Shown piece after piece: positions 44,941 through 56,698 of a stretch of DNA of 64,000 bases. The translations under genes and the position numbers were made by a program. The stretch covers positions 265,192,339 to 265,256,338 of the forward strand of contig OV884057.1 in NCBI GenBank assembly GCA_930367215.1. The letters run 5' to 3'. Below the pieces are notes generated by a model. It ran no database searches. It was given only the letters and a program-made list of their open reading frames with translations, and had not been told where the DNA came from. How positions within the stretch are numbered: the stretch's first letter is position 1; every line of letters begins with the position of its first letter. The DNA comes from Pollenia angustigena (Eukaryota > Arthropoda > Insecta > Diptera > Polleniidae).

Positions 44941-45107
44941 TACATATCGCTCCTTTACTGCAACATAGTCACATCTCAAAAAAAATCAAACTTGGCAAAA
45001 TGCGATTAAAGTTTTCAAAATGAACATTTATAAACAGGTTTAATAAAACTTTTTAAATTTTTGATTTTTTGAGATATGACTATGTTGCAATAAAGGAGCG
45101 ATATGTA
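44941..45107. mobile_element. Mariner-like MITE, 167 bp, TA target
   Basis: TACATATCGCTCCTTTA (44941-44957) and TAAAGGAGCGATATGTA (45091-45107) are perfect inverted ends, extending with few mismatches (GCAACATAGTC, ATCTCAAAAA) to about 50 bases. TA at each end fits Tc1/mariner insertion. Confidence 0.8.
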
Positions 45108-46600
45108 TTTACTTAATTGTTTTGAATATTTGCAGCTAAATGTGCTTAAAACTTAGCCAATACTATCCATATTATATTTAAATTTATCTTCTTATGATTT
45201 AATATTTAAAATGTCGCAATACAATTAAAATTTTAATAAGACCAAAAACATACACTTAAAAATTTTTCTATACAATAATAAACGCTCGAACAGTGCAGAG
45301 ATGTGAAATAGAGACACAATGATAGCAAATGCACAAAGGCACGAAATTTACATTGCCTGAATTTGGAGACGTGAAATGTGGCATTAACATAACAATATGA
45401 ATAAAATGTTTGGCCCAAATACATCGCGTGTTAAAAAATTATTAATTTTATTAAAAAAAAAAAAGTTAAATTTACAAAAATGGAACAATAAAAATACAAA
45501 GTTAAATAAGAAGCAAAAATATTCAAAATTTAAAATAAAGGCGACCACAACTAAAACGAACCGGCAACATTTTATAAACAACGAAACTATTTGCAAACCC
45601 ACAAAAGAATAATAATCTACACCATTTTCAATGCTAATTCTAAATGGTAAAATATTGTTAAATGCATAACTTTTGGAATCGGAAGACCCCTCTCTTCAAA
45701 GGCTGTTAGTTGTTTCTCTGTCAAAGTGTCTGTACTTTTCAATTAACCCGATTTTTGTTGTTTGTTGAATGTAATGAAATTTGCAAAAAAAATCAGTTGT
45801 AGGAAATGGTGTTTCATTGCAATAAGTCAACCCAAAATATAACTAAATCTTTTTATAGTCTGGGTAGACGAAGAGATCAAGAAGAATGATAGTTAGATCT
45901 TGAACAAGAAACTTTAATGATATTAAAATGAGATGAGGTGCAGAACACGAATATTTCTTATTTACGTTATTTATGAATGAAATGTCTGGATTCTTGAATG
46001 TTTTATTCTTTTTAAATACAATTTGTTTATAAAATGTGTACTGTGAAGACTTTCGTGACTTTTTAATGAGTTTGTTTTGTTGTAAAGTGGACAGGAAATG
46101 GTAAAAACAACAAAATTAGACAAAAATTAAATTTAGATCATTTGGTTGAAAAAAGTATAAATGTTATTGGGGAAGGAATATCAAGCGAATGAAAGAAATA
46201 TATGGGTTATACCTACTTACAACTCCACGGAAAGAATTATTTACTAAATATGGCTTGAACCGAGACAATTTTGCATGTGTTTCAAAAACACATGTGGCTT
46301 GGTTAAAGCAAAATGTTTCTTTGTATAAGAAAATTTTACTAACTACGAACAAAATAAGTTAAATTCAAAATTATTCTTAAGTTTTGGATTTTCTTGTTTT
46401 AAGAAACGAGATTGATTGCTTAAGAAAATAAACTTCTTTCCGTGTAGGGCTTAAAAAACGTAAAAATTTCATTCAAACAACAAGTGAGATCTAGAATTCC
46501 TTTGAGCTGTTAAATGTATGCTTGACGTAGAAAGTTATTTTAAAGCTTTGAATATTTTGTATTCAATTTAAATAGAATTGAGATTTTAGAAGTTGCACAT
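45108..46600. other. Non-coding, no gene seen
   Basis: AT-rich. Lysine/asparagine-rich frames around 45384-45612 are on both strands of a low-complexity A/T region and are not coding-like. Confidence 0.5.
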
Positions 46601-46605
46601 GTTTA

Positions 46606-46714
46606 TATAATGTGCTGTTTTCACAAGACAAGTGACTAAACTCAAAAACCTGAGTGCTTTTCATATAAATTTTACTACACGTTTAGTCACTTGTGTTGTG
46701 TAAACAGCACATAA
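46606..46714. mobile_element. Hairpin MITE, ~110 bp
   Basis: TGTGCTGTTTTCACAAGACA + AGTGACTAAAC (46611-46641) pairs with GTTTAGTCACT + TGTGTTGTGTAAACAGCACA (46681-46711). A 39-base loop lies between. Confidence 0.7.
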
Positions 46715-46812
46715 AATAGTTTGGGATATTTTTTTAAAATAAATTTCCGTCAATCTAATATTTGAAATCTACTAAGCCTAATACATATTTGTTTGGTTTG
46801 ACTCAGTTCTAT

Positions 46813-47163
46813 CCCAGTAAAAAATGTGCTCCAAAAGGACTATTTTCTGCTGACAATAAGCGCTTCTTTTAACATGCAAACAAAGCACTCCTAAAGTGCT
46901 TTTTAAGGGCTGACTATATTAACATACTCATTAATGTTTTGCATTTACTTTTGTTTAAATGCCTTTTTCCAATCATTTTCGCATATTTTTATTTTTGTTT
47001 CGGTTTTTCGGTATTTTTCTTCGTTGTCAGCACTAAAATAGCAGCTTTTTTGTATATTTTATTCTATATCATTTACTGCTTTATAAACGCTCTTTTATTG
47101 AAGCGCTCGTTTATGCGCTTTTTCTCTTAAGTGCTTCAAAAAACCCAAATTTTTTTTACTGGG
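46813..47163. mobile_element. MITE with CCCAGTAAAAAA ends
   Basis: CCCAGTAAAAAATGTGC (46813) and, on the opposite strand, CCCAGTAAAAAAAATTTGGG (47163). AGTGCT/AGCACT-type motifs recur inside (46890-46905, 47130-47140). The 63-codon frame inside has only hydrophobic low-complexity residues. Confidence 0.6.
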
Positions 47164-47649
47164 ATGTTTAATTTTTAGGAAATTACAATTTCAGAATAAT
47201 AATAATTTTTATTTACTACATGAAATATTCAAAATGTGACTTAAGTTAATGATATGAATGAAGTAAAGAAATTTTGTTTTCTGCATACCAAGTTTTTTAT
47301 GGTAATTTAGCGGTTGTAATCGTCCATAATTAACTATTTTTTACAATTAAAAAACTCAATTATTATTTTTTATTATTTTAATTTTTTTTGCACGCGCTTT
47401 CGATTTTCTACTGTCACTCAATTTAAATTGCTGAGATCAGTTTTATAAGTACATATTTGAAAAATCAAATTTTCTAAAAGGATTCGAAAATAGAGCTTGA
47501 AAGTTAGCTGAATTCCTTTTTTAACGTATTAAAACCTTTGTGAAGTGATATCTGTGCATGATACAGTGTGCAGTTAAATAAATCTAGGGACTTTGGCTTG
47601 TTTAATAATAAAAAAATAATAAGTTTACATTTGGGGACTTATACAGACA

Positions 47650-48250
47650 ATTGGGGGATTCACAAGGTGTCATAAAGTCATATGTCTTAAAATAATAACA
47701 TGAAAAAATACGACTGACTGTTGTGAACAACCTCCATAATTCAGCGTGCTATTTTGAATATAAATCAGCTGATTAAAAACAAATATACAAAATAAATATT
47801 TACCAAAAAAAAAAAAAATATTTTTTAATTCTAATCCATGAATTAATAAACTAAATAAGATCTTACGTGACAATTTTCTATTTTTCAGACGCAAATCAGA
47901 ACTAAATTTTATTTTGTTTGTTAACCAAACAGCAGATCCCCAAGCCGATCTAATTTGACGCCGCAAGTGATTTGTTGCAAAAATTACTAGCCGCAGGGTA
48001 ATTCGGATGTTAGCTGGATAAAATTTTACCATCAACGGCGACGGCTTACAAAACTAATGCGGCTCGGCTCAACCGTTCAGCGCAGGTCTCTTCGGATTAA
48101 CTACGAGAGCATAATAAACATAGCTAACGAAGTTCTATTAATTTAAGACACCTTTTTGTTTACAATGCAACAACAATATTTTAAAACCATTGTAAAATAT
48201 TAGAACGTTATGAAAATAAAACATGATGGCACACCTTGTGAATATCCCAA
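47650..48250. mobile_element. MITE with ATTCACAAGGTGT ends, ~600 bp
   Basis: GGGGATTCACAAGGTGTCAT at 47654 is inverted against GGGATATTCACAAGGTGTGC read from 48249. The interior (47880-48110) is GC-richer than its surroundings and gives a 121-codon minus-strand frame (47670-48035) without recognisable domains. Confidence 0.65.
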
Positions 48251-48778
48251 ATATGTATATTAATGAATGCAGAAATACCGAAATCGGTAAATTTCGAAAA
48301 CTATCAAAATTTTTGTGATTCCAATTCTAAATATGTGCCTAATATGGGCTGACCATTTCTAACTCCAGTGTTAAATCAAGGGCTGTGGAGTCGAAATTTT
48401 AAGAGGGTCGGCTTTAAACATTTTGAAGTCAGAGTATAAGGACCAGTCTACTTTACATATGAAAATAACTTTATTAAAGCTCATACAGCGGCACGTGTTA
48501 GAAATAAAATATCGATTTGAAATTTCAACAGAATCATCATTAAAGGTATTGCATTAAAAAATCAAATAAGAGCCAATCTCATATACATTTAGCACCAAGG
48601 ATAGAGTAGGGGCTGGTGTTGGAGTGGGAGTCGTACTTAAAAAATTAAATCGGATGGAGTCGGAGTTAGAACTATTTCTTGACGAATTCACAGCCCTGGT
48701 AAAATCGCTTACAGTAGCTACCAAGTGATATTTTAAAATTCAAAAGAAAATAAATGTTAAAATTTATAATAATTAAAA
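48251..48778. other. Non-coding, no gene seen
   Basis: AT-rich, degenerate. Confidence 0.5.
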
Positions 48779-49973
48779 TAATGCCCCTATTGCGGTTCTC
48801 CACTTTTGTAAAAGTTTGGTTGTCTTTGTTAAATTCACATTGCCATTCTCAACTCAACTGGCAGTTGGCTATTCAGTTGTGTATCTGTTTGTTTCGTGGT
48901 ATTGCCGTTTTCAGCTTTGTAGAAGTTTGGTCGACAAAAATGTTAAATATACACAACTGCTAAAAAGTAGTTGTGTTATTGGCAGTTAAGTTTATTTTTT
49001 TTTAAATTTGGTTAAAATAAAAACAAAATGTATAATTTTTTGTAATAACTTTTTCGGTTTTTTTTTTTTAAATTTTATTAGTTTGAAAATAAAAACGAGA
49101 GCTCAATTTGAGCGGCTCGTCCAGCTTATTTAGAGAAACTTAGAAATGGTTCGCGAAAAACACCAAAGTTTGGTATGATGAAAAATTCATGTAAGGAGTT
49201 ATGAGAAGAGTTTATAGTGGAGTTAAATGGTTTGGGACCGCGACAAGAACTTGTTTAAAACACTTTTAATCTTCTTAATCTAATTATAATATTATTGGCA
49301 CAGGTTTGGATACACTACAAGGCAAGTATAAAGAAAAACTTGGCAAAAACAAAAGAAACACTCAAGCGACAGGGGGAGGGCTATCAAAGAAGTTCCATTA
49401 AATAGCATTGCGGATAGTGTTTCGCAGCTCTTGTATTGCAAGTCCGGCCAAGTATTTGGTGTTGAAAATATTTCAAGTGAAAATTTTACTGAGTCAGTTG
49501 AACCAATAATACAACCAGCCGTTTGGCCAACAGCTACCCCAACCAGAAGAAGAACTTATCAGGCACAAGAAAGTTTTGCTACTTATTATAAGTTTTTACT
49601 TGGCACTGGGAAGTTCAAGAGGGTTGGAATCATCACGAATTTGTTTTCTTTTACGTAGCGCATCTATACAAGAGTTTTCCTTTTCATCATCATAAAATAA
49701 ATCAACACTTATATCAATTATAAATACTTTTTATTCAATACAACAATTAAAAACCTTTTAGTTTAAAAAATTATACAATTTTATAAAATTTTCACTTGTC
49801 AAGCGTAATATTTAAAGTTGGCAAATCGATATTTTAATTTGGCAACTTTATAGCAAACTCAACTAAAAACAGTTGGGTATCACAATACCTAAAATCAGTT
49901 TGGTTGTGCATTAGTTGGGTTGACTTCAACACGACCAAACTGAGTTGAGTGGAGAACCGCAATAGGGGCATAA
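48779..49973 (+). mobile_element. PIF/Harbinger element with TAA target duplication
   Basis: TAA at 48779-48781 and 49971-49973. The ends TGCCCCTATTGCGGTTCTCC are identical and inverted over 23 bases (48782 on; to 49970). A 3-bp TWA duplication is the hallmark of PIF/Harbinger. The 1189-bp element carries a degraded MYB/SANT-like gene but no DDE transposase. It is therefore a deletion derivative, mobilised in trans if at all. Confidence 0.85.
49103..49658 (+). pseudogene. PIF/Harbinger MYB/SANT-like accessory protein relic
   Basis: In autonomous PIF/Harbinger elements a second gene encodes a MYB/SANT-like protein that helps the transposase bind DNA. Here plus-strand pieces in changing frames follow that family (MADF/zeste-like trihelix). 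They read 'RAQFERLVQLI', a stop, 'RNLEMVREKHQS', then 'FIVELNGLGPRQELV' (compare 'LN.lGP.rt...W'), then after a likely intron or break at about 49245-49303 'VWIHYKASIKKNLAK', and after a one-base shift 'NKRNTQATGGG' and 'LSKKFPLNSIADSVSQLLY'. The frame runs on as 'CKSGQVFGVENISSENF' to a stop at 49658. 'W.d.K..ikkkl.k.k...q.TGGG' is the diagnostic block. Stops and frameshifts make it a pseudogene. The acceptor-like GGCACAG just before 'VW' suggests an original intron. Confidence 0.65.
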
Positions 49974-50850
49974 GTATTTTAAAATCGCGTAATAAATTTC
50001 CAGATAGTGAAAGTGAAGAATAGTGAAGAAAATTTTAAAAATATTGAAATGAACTGCCGGTTTAACGATGTCGAACGTCATCGTTCGCATAGAAAATTAT
50101 ATTTAAAACAAACGCTAACGTTCGAAATCGTTGAACAGGCTGATATTTTTTGTTTTTATTTTTCTAAAAATTATATTAACTTTTGAAAAAGAAAGCAAAC
50201 ATTAACAAAAGGTAAAAATTCACAACGCAAATGTTATGATGAATTGCTGCTACCGAACTTGACACTATTGCTGCTATTTCAACTGGTTCAATCGAGAAAA
50301 TATTGCATGCAACAAACGAAAATTATACAAATTTTGAAGCCCCTAACGTAACCACTATTTTTATCAAACAATTTTTTGCAACGTACAACAACATTAAACA
50401 ATACAATACTAAAAAAAAAATAATATTATAACATTCTGCTAATTGTAATAAATATAGATAAATTTAGCAAAACATTGTATTTAGTGGTTACGTTTTTCTT
50501 AATTTCTTTATAAACACATCTTAAGAAAACAAAGGAATAAAACGATCTGGCCAAAAAAACATTCGTGTACACAATCAAGCAGAAGTTGAAATTATCATCT
50601 TCATTAATCATCTTTTTTTTAAACCAAAAAGACATAAAAAGCTTGAAAATGTTAAATTAGTAGCTTCTTCTTTTTTGCTTTAGATTCTGAAATGGAAAAA
50701 TCGTACGAATCAGTTGTGTTCTTAAAAATTATTTTTTTAAATGACTGATACAAAATAGCCTTCCTTCTTCACGACAATTCTACATGGCGAGTGCTCCACG
50801 AAACAAGTTAGGACCACCGATAACTGAAAAGACAGCTGTACGCTAAGGAT
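49974..50850. other. Non-coding, no gene seen
   Basis: AT-rich. A short palindrome-like CGATGTCGAACGTCATCGTTCG lies at 50067-50087. Confidence 0.5.
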
Positions 50851-51163
50851 GTGAGTTGTCCCTAGTGCTTCTTATTTCCCGGACTTTTTCTATTCCCGGG
50901 AAACGAAACAAAAAAAAATCTTGTTCTCGGGAATCCCGGGATTCCTTGAATAAAACAATAATTTCATTAAATGAGTTCAATACAAAAGTTTTTACTTTTT
51001 TAAAAGAATATACACATATACAACAGTCCAACAAATTTAGTAGTTATCATTTATAGCAACTTGGTAAAATTGATTTTCTTTTAAGCAAAAAATATTTTCA
51101 GGCTTTTGTATTTTCTTTACATTTATTTTTAAGAATTTGCAGATGGTTCATCATCTGGTGTTG

Positions 51164-51897
51164 GTGATGATCAGGGAAACCAGAAATATGCTTTAAAAAC
51201 GCGTTTTATGCGCATTAAATATGCAGTAAAAACTGGAAAATATGCCCTGAAAAATATTAAAAATATGCCCTAAAAATTAAAAATTGCTCATTTGAAGACA
51301 CAATATTCAACAATTTAATAATAAAATTTAAAAAACAAACTAAAAATACTATCGCTTAAGCCCATGTTAGGTTAAAATTCATATAACAAATGTTAGGTAC
51401 GGTCGCTAAATTGTTAGCAAATTGTTAGCTATTTAAGGATGGGAGCTTTGAGCAAATGTAAACTGATTCGAAAATAATTTAATTTGCAGTAAAATATTTT
51501 TGGGACGAATTTAATTTAAATACCATCATAAATAGATACCTTGCGACACAAAGAGTCTAAATTGGATGTGAAATTAAAGACCGATCCTCACCATTTACAA
51601 AGACTGCGTCCATATTTGATCAAATTATCTACAAAATTGGAACTTGTACTTTGCGCACAAGGCTAACATAGACAGACAACTAGCCAAACGGACGGATGCC
51701 CATCGTTAGATCACTTTAAAAAGTGATTCTGAATCGATCGGAATACTAAAAGATTGGTCTAGATACAAATCGCATAACATTTATCCTTAATGACAACCTG
51801 CTTTGTCTTACAATTTAAGAGTAAAAATTTAATGTAGATGTCGAAATTGAAGTAACAGATTTTCGAAATGCATATTAATGGTTTCCCTGGTGATGAT
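51164..51897. mobile_element. hAT MITE with 8-bp duplication GTGATGAT
   Basis: GTGATGAT at 51164-51171 and 51890-51897. The ends CAGGGAAACCA match exactly in inverted orientation (51172; 51889), followed by AATATGC on both sides. ATATGCCCT repeats near the left end. The 718-bp interior contains a fly dispersed repeat (about 51590-51770) but no transposase. Confidence 0.85.
51590..51775 (+). repeat. Fly dispersed repeat 3' part
   Basis: Includes AGACAGACAACTAGCCAAAC, CGGACGGATGCCCATCGTTA and AAAGTGATTCTGAATCGATC then GGAATACTAAAAGATTGGTC. The last part is the unbroken counterpart of the site at 19360/20144. Confidence 0.55.
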
Positions 51898-52127
51898 GTA
51901 TCGTGATTTGTAGGTAGATTTTAGTAATTTTAGTAAAGAATATATTTGTATTGCTCGTTTTAGATTTTAACGATGCTAACAAAATAAAATTTCAAAAAAT
52001 TTAATTTGAAATTCCCGAAATTTCCCGGGATTAATATAAGAAAACTGTCCCAACATATTGTTGGACATTGTAGTGAAGGTATCAACAATTGAAAGAAGGG
52101 GTTTAACATAGGGCCTGTAAGGGTGGC

Positions 52128-52377
52128 TACAGTATTTGGACTATGACGACGATATCTGTTTATTATCAGATAGCGTTGCAGATATGAAAAATTTCGGATA
52201 ATTACCAAAGATCAAACGAAGACATATCAAAAACTGCAATTGAATGGATGCCATCTAACACCTGCAGACCGTTGGTACAAGAGAAATTCGATTGATTAGA
52301 AAATCTTTGTCTGAAATTGAAAAGCTAGCACTGAACAGACCTGAATTGAAGAATTTTGTTGGCCTGGAACCGTAGGA
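52128..52377 (+). pseudogene. Non-LTR reverse transcriptase relic with internal deletion
   Basis: The plus strand reads 'WLQYLDYDDDICLLSDSVAD' + 'MK', the catalytic strand of a LINE-type polymerase (usual 'LDYADDI.LLS', with the Ala replaced by Asp), ending at a stop soon after. About 130 bases on, another frame gives 'REIRLIRKSLSEIEKLALNR' + 'PELKNFVGLEP' and a stop, which matches the extreme C-terminus of such proteins ('tW.ei..lA.dRp.Wr.fV..L'). The several hundred residues normally between these blocks are absent, so this is a deleted, frameshifted copy. It seems of a different type from the copies at 10975 and 28262. Confidence 0.6.
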
Positions 52378-52380
52378 ATC

Positions 52381-52840
52381 AATTTATATAACCTTCCATA
52401 TTAATCGTCATTATCGTCTTAGATATTTCCATTTATTTAAAACATTTTTTATTTATTGTTTTAAAGTCGACAATAAATACTGTGAATTTTCTTTACCTAA
52501 GTGCCATTTTTCTGTTTTTTTTAATACTCATATTTTTCAAATGTTTTTACAGCTTTTTGATAAAATGAGTTATATTTTTTAACAGAAAATGACATTGAAA
52601 CTTTTTTTCTTTTGTTTTAAATTTAAAAAATATTCGTTTCATTAACAAAGAAAATAAAATCTGTTTTTACATTCATTGAATTCGTTTATAACATTCTTTT
52701 ACAATCTGACTTTTTTTACTACTTAAAAAGCTCCAAACTATTTATATCTCTCATAATATTTTTAAACAATTGACTACAAATGTGTCGGTATCTGGACACA
52801 AAAAGAGGTCTCTTGAGAAGCAAAAAGAAAAAAGACTAGA
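52381..52840. other. Non-coding, no gene seen
   Basis: T-rich sequence without structure. Confidence 0.5.
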
Positions 52841-54215
52841 AACAAAACCAGTGTTACCACCAGCAAGTTTCAAAATTACACTTGAGATGAAGCAAAATAA
52901 CCCGATTTAAATGAAATTACACCTGATATAAAATTTAAGTTTTATTTAATAAAAAGACATTTACAAAGAAGCAAAAACACAACAAACTCATTAAAACAAG
53001 ATCAATATTAGTCAAACGGTTAATTTTATTTAAATTAACAAAAATAACATGAAAGACTTAAAAAAATTAATAAAACATAAAATAAAACTGCTAAAATAAT
53101 GAGTTTAACTTCCACATTTGGTTGATATATCTTGGGAAGGTTTAAAATGTTCCTTGTCATTGCTGTATAATGGATGCTTTTTAGCCCCATAGAGCTTACG
53201 AAAGGTTAGCTGTAAAACGAACTGTCATACTATTTTCACTTTTTGATCAGGCACATCATCATGAATAGATTCATGCTTTAACAACGCCACCAAATTATCC
53301 AAATATACTTTGAAAATCAGCCATCGATTTTCACAACTTAAAGGTGACTTCATGATTTAAATGACGAAACTTTTTTTCACAAATGAAGGCGATGTGTTGA
53401 TTTAGAAAAAATAAACTGTCAATTAGACATCAAGGCCGTGCGATGTGACATTTATTGATTTTTTTCCGTAGTGGTTAATGCTGATAAACCAGCAACAATC
53501 GGTGTCTTGGAGGTCAACATTGTTCATTTTATTCGAAAAAGAGAAACAAAATTGGACGTCTGCAATGCGTTTCGTCAAGGACATGCGCGGTGTCTATTTG
53601 TTTTAAATTAGTTTCAAATCGTAATGCCGTGTATCAATCTGCGATTAAAATTAATTTTTTTTTGTGTTGTCTACCATTTTAAGTTTCATGGTCTAAAAAA
53701 ATACCCTTTATACCTTATTTAGTAAACAAAATGCCTGCAGAGTTTTATACAACTGCCCCTTTCGTAATTCAGTTTTAAAACTGTAAAGGGCGTTAAAAAT
53801 TCTTTAAACTAAAGCATTAAAAAGTAGCAAGATAGAAATAAAATTAATTATATGTTGCAATATTGGAAACACATCTTCCCCCGGGCTAGTTTTTAGTTTA
53901 AATAACTTTTTTCAATAAACTTCAGATTCTAAAGCACTATGCAAAAATATATGTATGTTTAATGATTGAAGTCGTTTCTTAAAAAGAAGCCGAGACTTTG
54001 GTTCAGAGGGCTGTGCATTTCTTAGCAACAATATTTAAAAAGAAATAAATGTCATCACTGAATTTGAATCTTGATTTTCTTTGTGCATCTAAAGTGAAAA
54101 TTTCAAATTACACCTGAATTACACCTAAGAGAAATTACCCACGCTCTACCCACGACCTTAAAAATTATACCAAATTAGGGTAATTACCCACAAAGTGGCA
54201 ACACTGAACAAAACC
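52841..54215. mobile_element. hAT MITE with 8-bp duplication AACAAAAC
   Basis: AACAAAAC at 52841-52848 and 54208-54215. Left end CAGTGTTACCACCAGCAAG (52849), right end inverted CAGTGTTGCCACTTTGTGGG (54207). AATTACAC/AATTACCC motifs recur near both ends (52872, 52917; 54109-54196). The 1359-bp interior shows no intact transposase. Confidence 0.85.
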
Positions 54216-54950
54216 AACCACAAAACAAGTATCAAAGATAACACAAGCGTAAGTGAGAGCAGGGGTTATTAAAAACTAATTTGCATAACGCGTCTAGTCA
54301 TACCGCATGGAATTCCCTTTATTCCCATCATTCCCTTGATTTAACGGAAATAAAACTTCTATTTCATTGTGGTTTTGCTTTTTAGCACGAGTTAATGATA
54401 AAACCACAGGAATTAGGGGGGGTTCAAAGCCATTCGATCATTGTTTAAAACATGGCACAAGACTTATTCAACTACCGCTTAATGAACTAAAGAAGATTAT
54501 ATTCGTACCTGGCCCGCAATGATATTTGTGTGTCACTCATAAATGGAGGCAGTGAGCAACTCAATGAGTTTTTAATGATTATAAAGCAAGTTAATATTCT
54601 TTGTTATAGAGAACGAACAGCTTCTTCTTAAATGAAATTTAAAGTACAAAGAATATAATCACATTAATGTATTTATTTTTTATGAGAATAAAATCTGCAT
54701 TCACAAGAAACAATTTTAAACGAGACAATATGAATCTTTTTAATTATTCATACTCATTCTTAAATCTTAAGAAAGTACCTATTATAATAGGTAGTGCTTT
54801 TTTCCAGGAGTATTCCACTTCCCAGGATAAGCAAAAAGAAAAAAAAATTTAATATGGAGCGATCCTGGGAATCTTGCTCTAAAGAATAATTAAATTATTC
54901 ATAATTTTTTTTTGCAATATGGTTTGCATTGCGAAAGTGAGTGAGAATTT
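54216..54950. other. Non-coding, no gene seen
   Basis: AT-rich. The 61-codon frame at 54667-54852 has no motif. Confidence 0.5.
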
Positions 54951-55420
54951 ATAGTAGAAGTACATAACACGCGTTAATTCGTCGACGTTTGTCGTGCGTT
55001 TAAGAACTTTAGCGCATGAAAAATTACAAGTTACACAACGCGCGTTACAAAAGCCATTCCTGTCAGCTGTTTGTTTACTTTTTTGTGCATTGTAAACGGA
55101 TTCAAAAGTATATCAAGATTTTATTATTTTATTGAATTGGTTCTTTTTATATAAATATTTTATGTGTTTTAAGCTGTTCAATAAGTTTTTTTTTACATGA
55201 TTCACAAATTTGTTGAATTATTTTTTTTTATTGTCAGCTGAATACTTGTCAAAAATACATAACGCGTTAAAAAGTTCAAAGTTAACCAACTTTTTGGCGC
55301 AAACTCGCCAAAATATTTTGCATGTAGCTTATTCTATGAAAATACACTAGTTTAACTTTTCTTGACAGAAGTCTACAGAGCGCGCGCGCACTAACGTATG
55401 TCATGTACTTCTACCTTTAG
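54951..55420. mobile_element. MITE with TAGAAGTACATRACA ends
   Basis: TAGAAGTACATAACACGCGT (54954) is inverted against TAGAAGTACATGACATACGT read from 55418. CGCG-containing motifs occur at both ends, including GCGCGCGCGC (55380-55389). Confidence 0.6.
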
Positions 55421-55960
55421 TTTACTTGAGTCCAAAGCGAATGCAACTACTGGTGGTGTCGGAACTACAACAATAAAAAAAAAAAAAGAAACAATATTGG
55501 GTTCTTTGCATTGCATTGTTAGTGCTTGTAGCTCGAAATGTCAACCATTCATAGCAAAACTGTCAAAATCAGATGCCGATTCAGCACCACCTGTAGTTAA
55601 TTCGCCTTGCTGGAGCCGAAGCTTAAATTATTTTAAATAATATTGAAGTTAGATTTAGCCGAACGTACACGTCTGGTCTGTTTTGTTAATTGCAAACAAT
55701 GTAAATTCAATTCAAATGTCACGTTCGCGGCACGTCTTGATCTGTATAAAATAGATTTTAATGCCGTTGTAACAACGGCTGAAACGATACGAGTAAATAC
55801 AAGTATTTACTAGGTACTTTTCATTTGATACCGAGTACTTTTAGCATTGATACTTTAGCAACGGGTACCAAGTAGGTATCGGTCAAAAAGTACTCTTATC
55901 GATCAAAAAAATTTGTCTCATATTGTTTGCCAAAAAATGCCTACTTGACGAAACTTTTAA
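55421..55960. other. Non-coding; 80-codon frame of unknown status
   Basis: A frame at 55398-55640 ('GGVGTTTIKKKKETILGSLH', 'SDADSAPPVVNSPCWSRSLN') starts inside the MITE end and has coding-like composition. No domain or usable splice phase with the 38-kb exon was found. Downstream, 55790-55915 repeats GGTACTTTT / AAAAGTACT motifs, perhaps half of another MITE. Confidence 0.35.
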
Positions 55961-55961
55961 C

Positions 55962-56460
55962 ATCTATATATATAAAAATGAAAAATGTTTGTTTGTTTGT
56001 TAGTTTTTTTGTTTATTTGTTTGTTTGTTTGTTTGTTGGCTTATAGACTCCTAAACTACTGAACCGATTTTCCTGAAATTTTTACAGTAACATCACGTGA
56101 GCTCTAAAAATAAATTAGGCTACTTATTTTTAGATAGGGGCAGGGGAATTGGTACCCTCCATTGCATGCCAATATTAAATATCGCATATCTTAAGAGCCG
56201 CTGCACGCATTTTGTTGAACTGAGCCAAAAAATTGAAATAAAATAGCAGCGGGGGAAGTGTTACCCCCCATAGGACGCCAATGTGCAATATCGGATATCT
56301 AAAGAACTGTTATAGTAGAAGTCTTGTGGAAGTCACTCTTTGGTATACTACACTTTTGAAATAAATTAAAGCGGGTAGGCACAGGGGGAAATACCTCCCA
56401 TAGGATGCCTATATTAAATATCTCTCAAATGAAGAAGTGGTTAAAGCAGTGTAGCGAAGC
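55962..56460 (+). repeat. Dispersed repeat with (TTTG)n head and ~90-bp subrepeats
   Basis: Opens TCTATATATATAAAAATGAA, then a (GTTT)n microsatellite (55987-56037), then TATAGACTCCTAAACTACTG and ACCGATTT, a preamble common in invertebrate repeats. Three diverged units contain CCCATAGGA.GCCAAT.T...AATATC (56150-56430). It closes with GTAGCGAAGCGCACGC. The class is uncertain; Helitron is one possibility because of the TC start, but no CTRR end with hairpin is present. Confidence 0.5.
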
Positions 56461-56698
56461 GCACGCAAATCCAAACAATAACTTTTATTCTTGTTCGAAA
56501 AGAAAACAAATCAAAGTTCCGACATTTACTTCCTTATGCTTTTTTGTTTTTTTTTTTTTAACAATTACAAATAACTGTTTTTTCGGTCACTGTTTAAAAA
56601 CATTCATATCTACGAGTAGAAGTATACAATGTTCAACACGTACTAAGATCCACGTACATTTAAATTTACTCTGACTTTCACTGACTCTATTCATATGA

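Larger units (their letters stand above)
50862..52048. mobile_element. Outer element with CCCGGGA subterminal motifs, split by a hAT insertion
   Basis: CTAGTGCTTCTTATTTCCCG (50862) is roughly inverted against CAGTTTTCTTATATTAATCC read from 52047. TTCCCGG/CCGGGAA motifs are clustered at both ends (50876-50942; 52013-52030). The copy lacks a clear target duplication. The hAT MITE 51172-51889 lies inside. Confidence 0.5.

Noticed and set aside
45384..45612. Overlapping Lys/Asn-rich and Phe/Leu-rich frames on opposite strands
   Set aside because: Low-complexity A/T sequence generates both; no gene evidence.
47670..48035. 121-codon minus-strand frame
   Set aside because: Lies inside a MITE with inverted ends and shows no recognisable domain. 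Kept only as a note under the MITE.
55398..55640. 80-codon frame considered as a second exon of the 38-kb gene
   Set aside because: An acceptor-like CTACCTTTAG precedes it, but joining it to the 38-kb donor gives the wrong phase and an early stop. The start lies in a MITE end.
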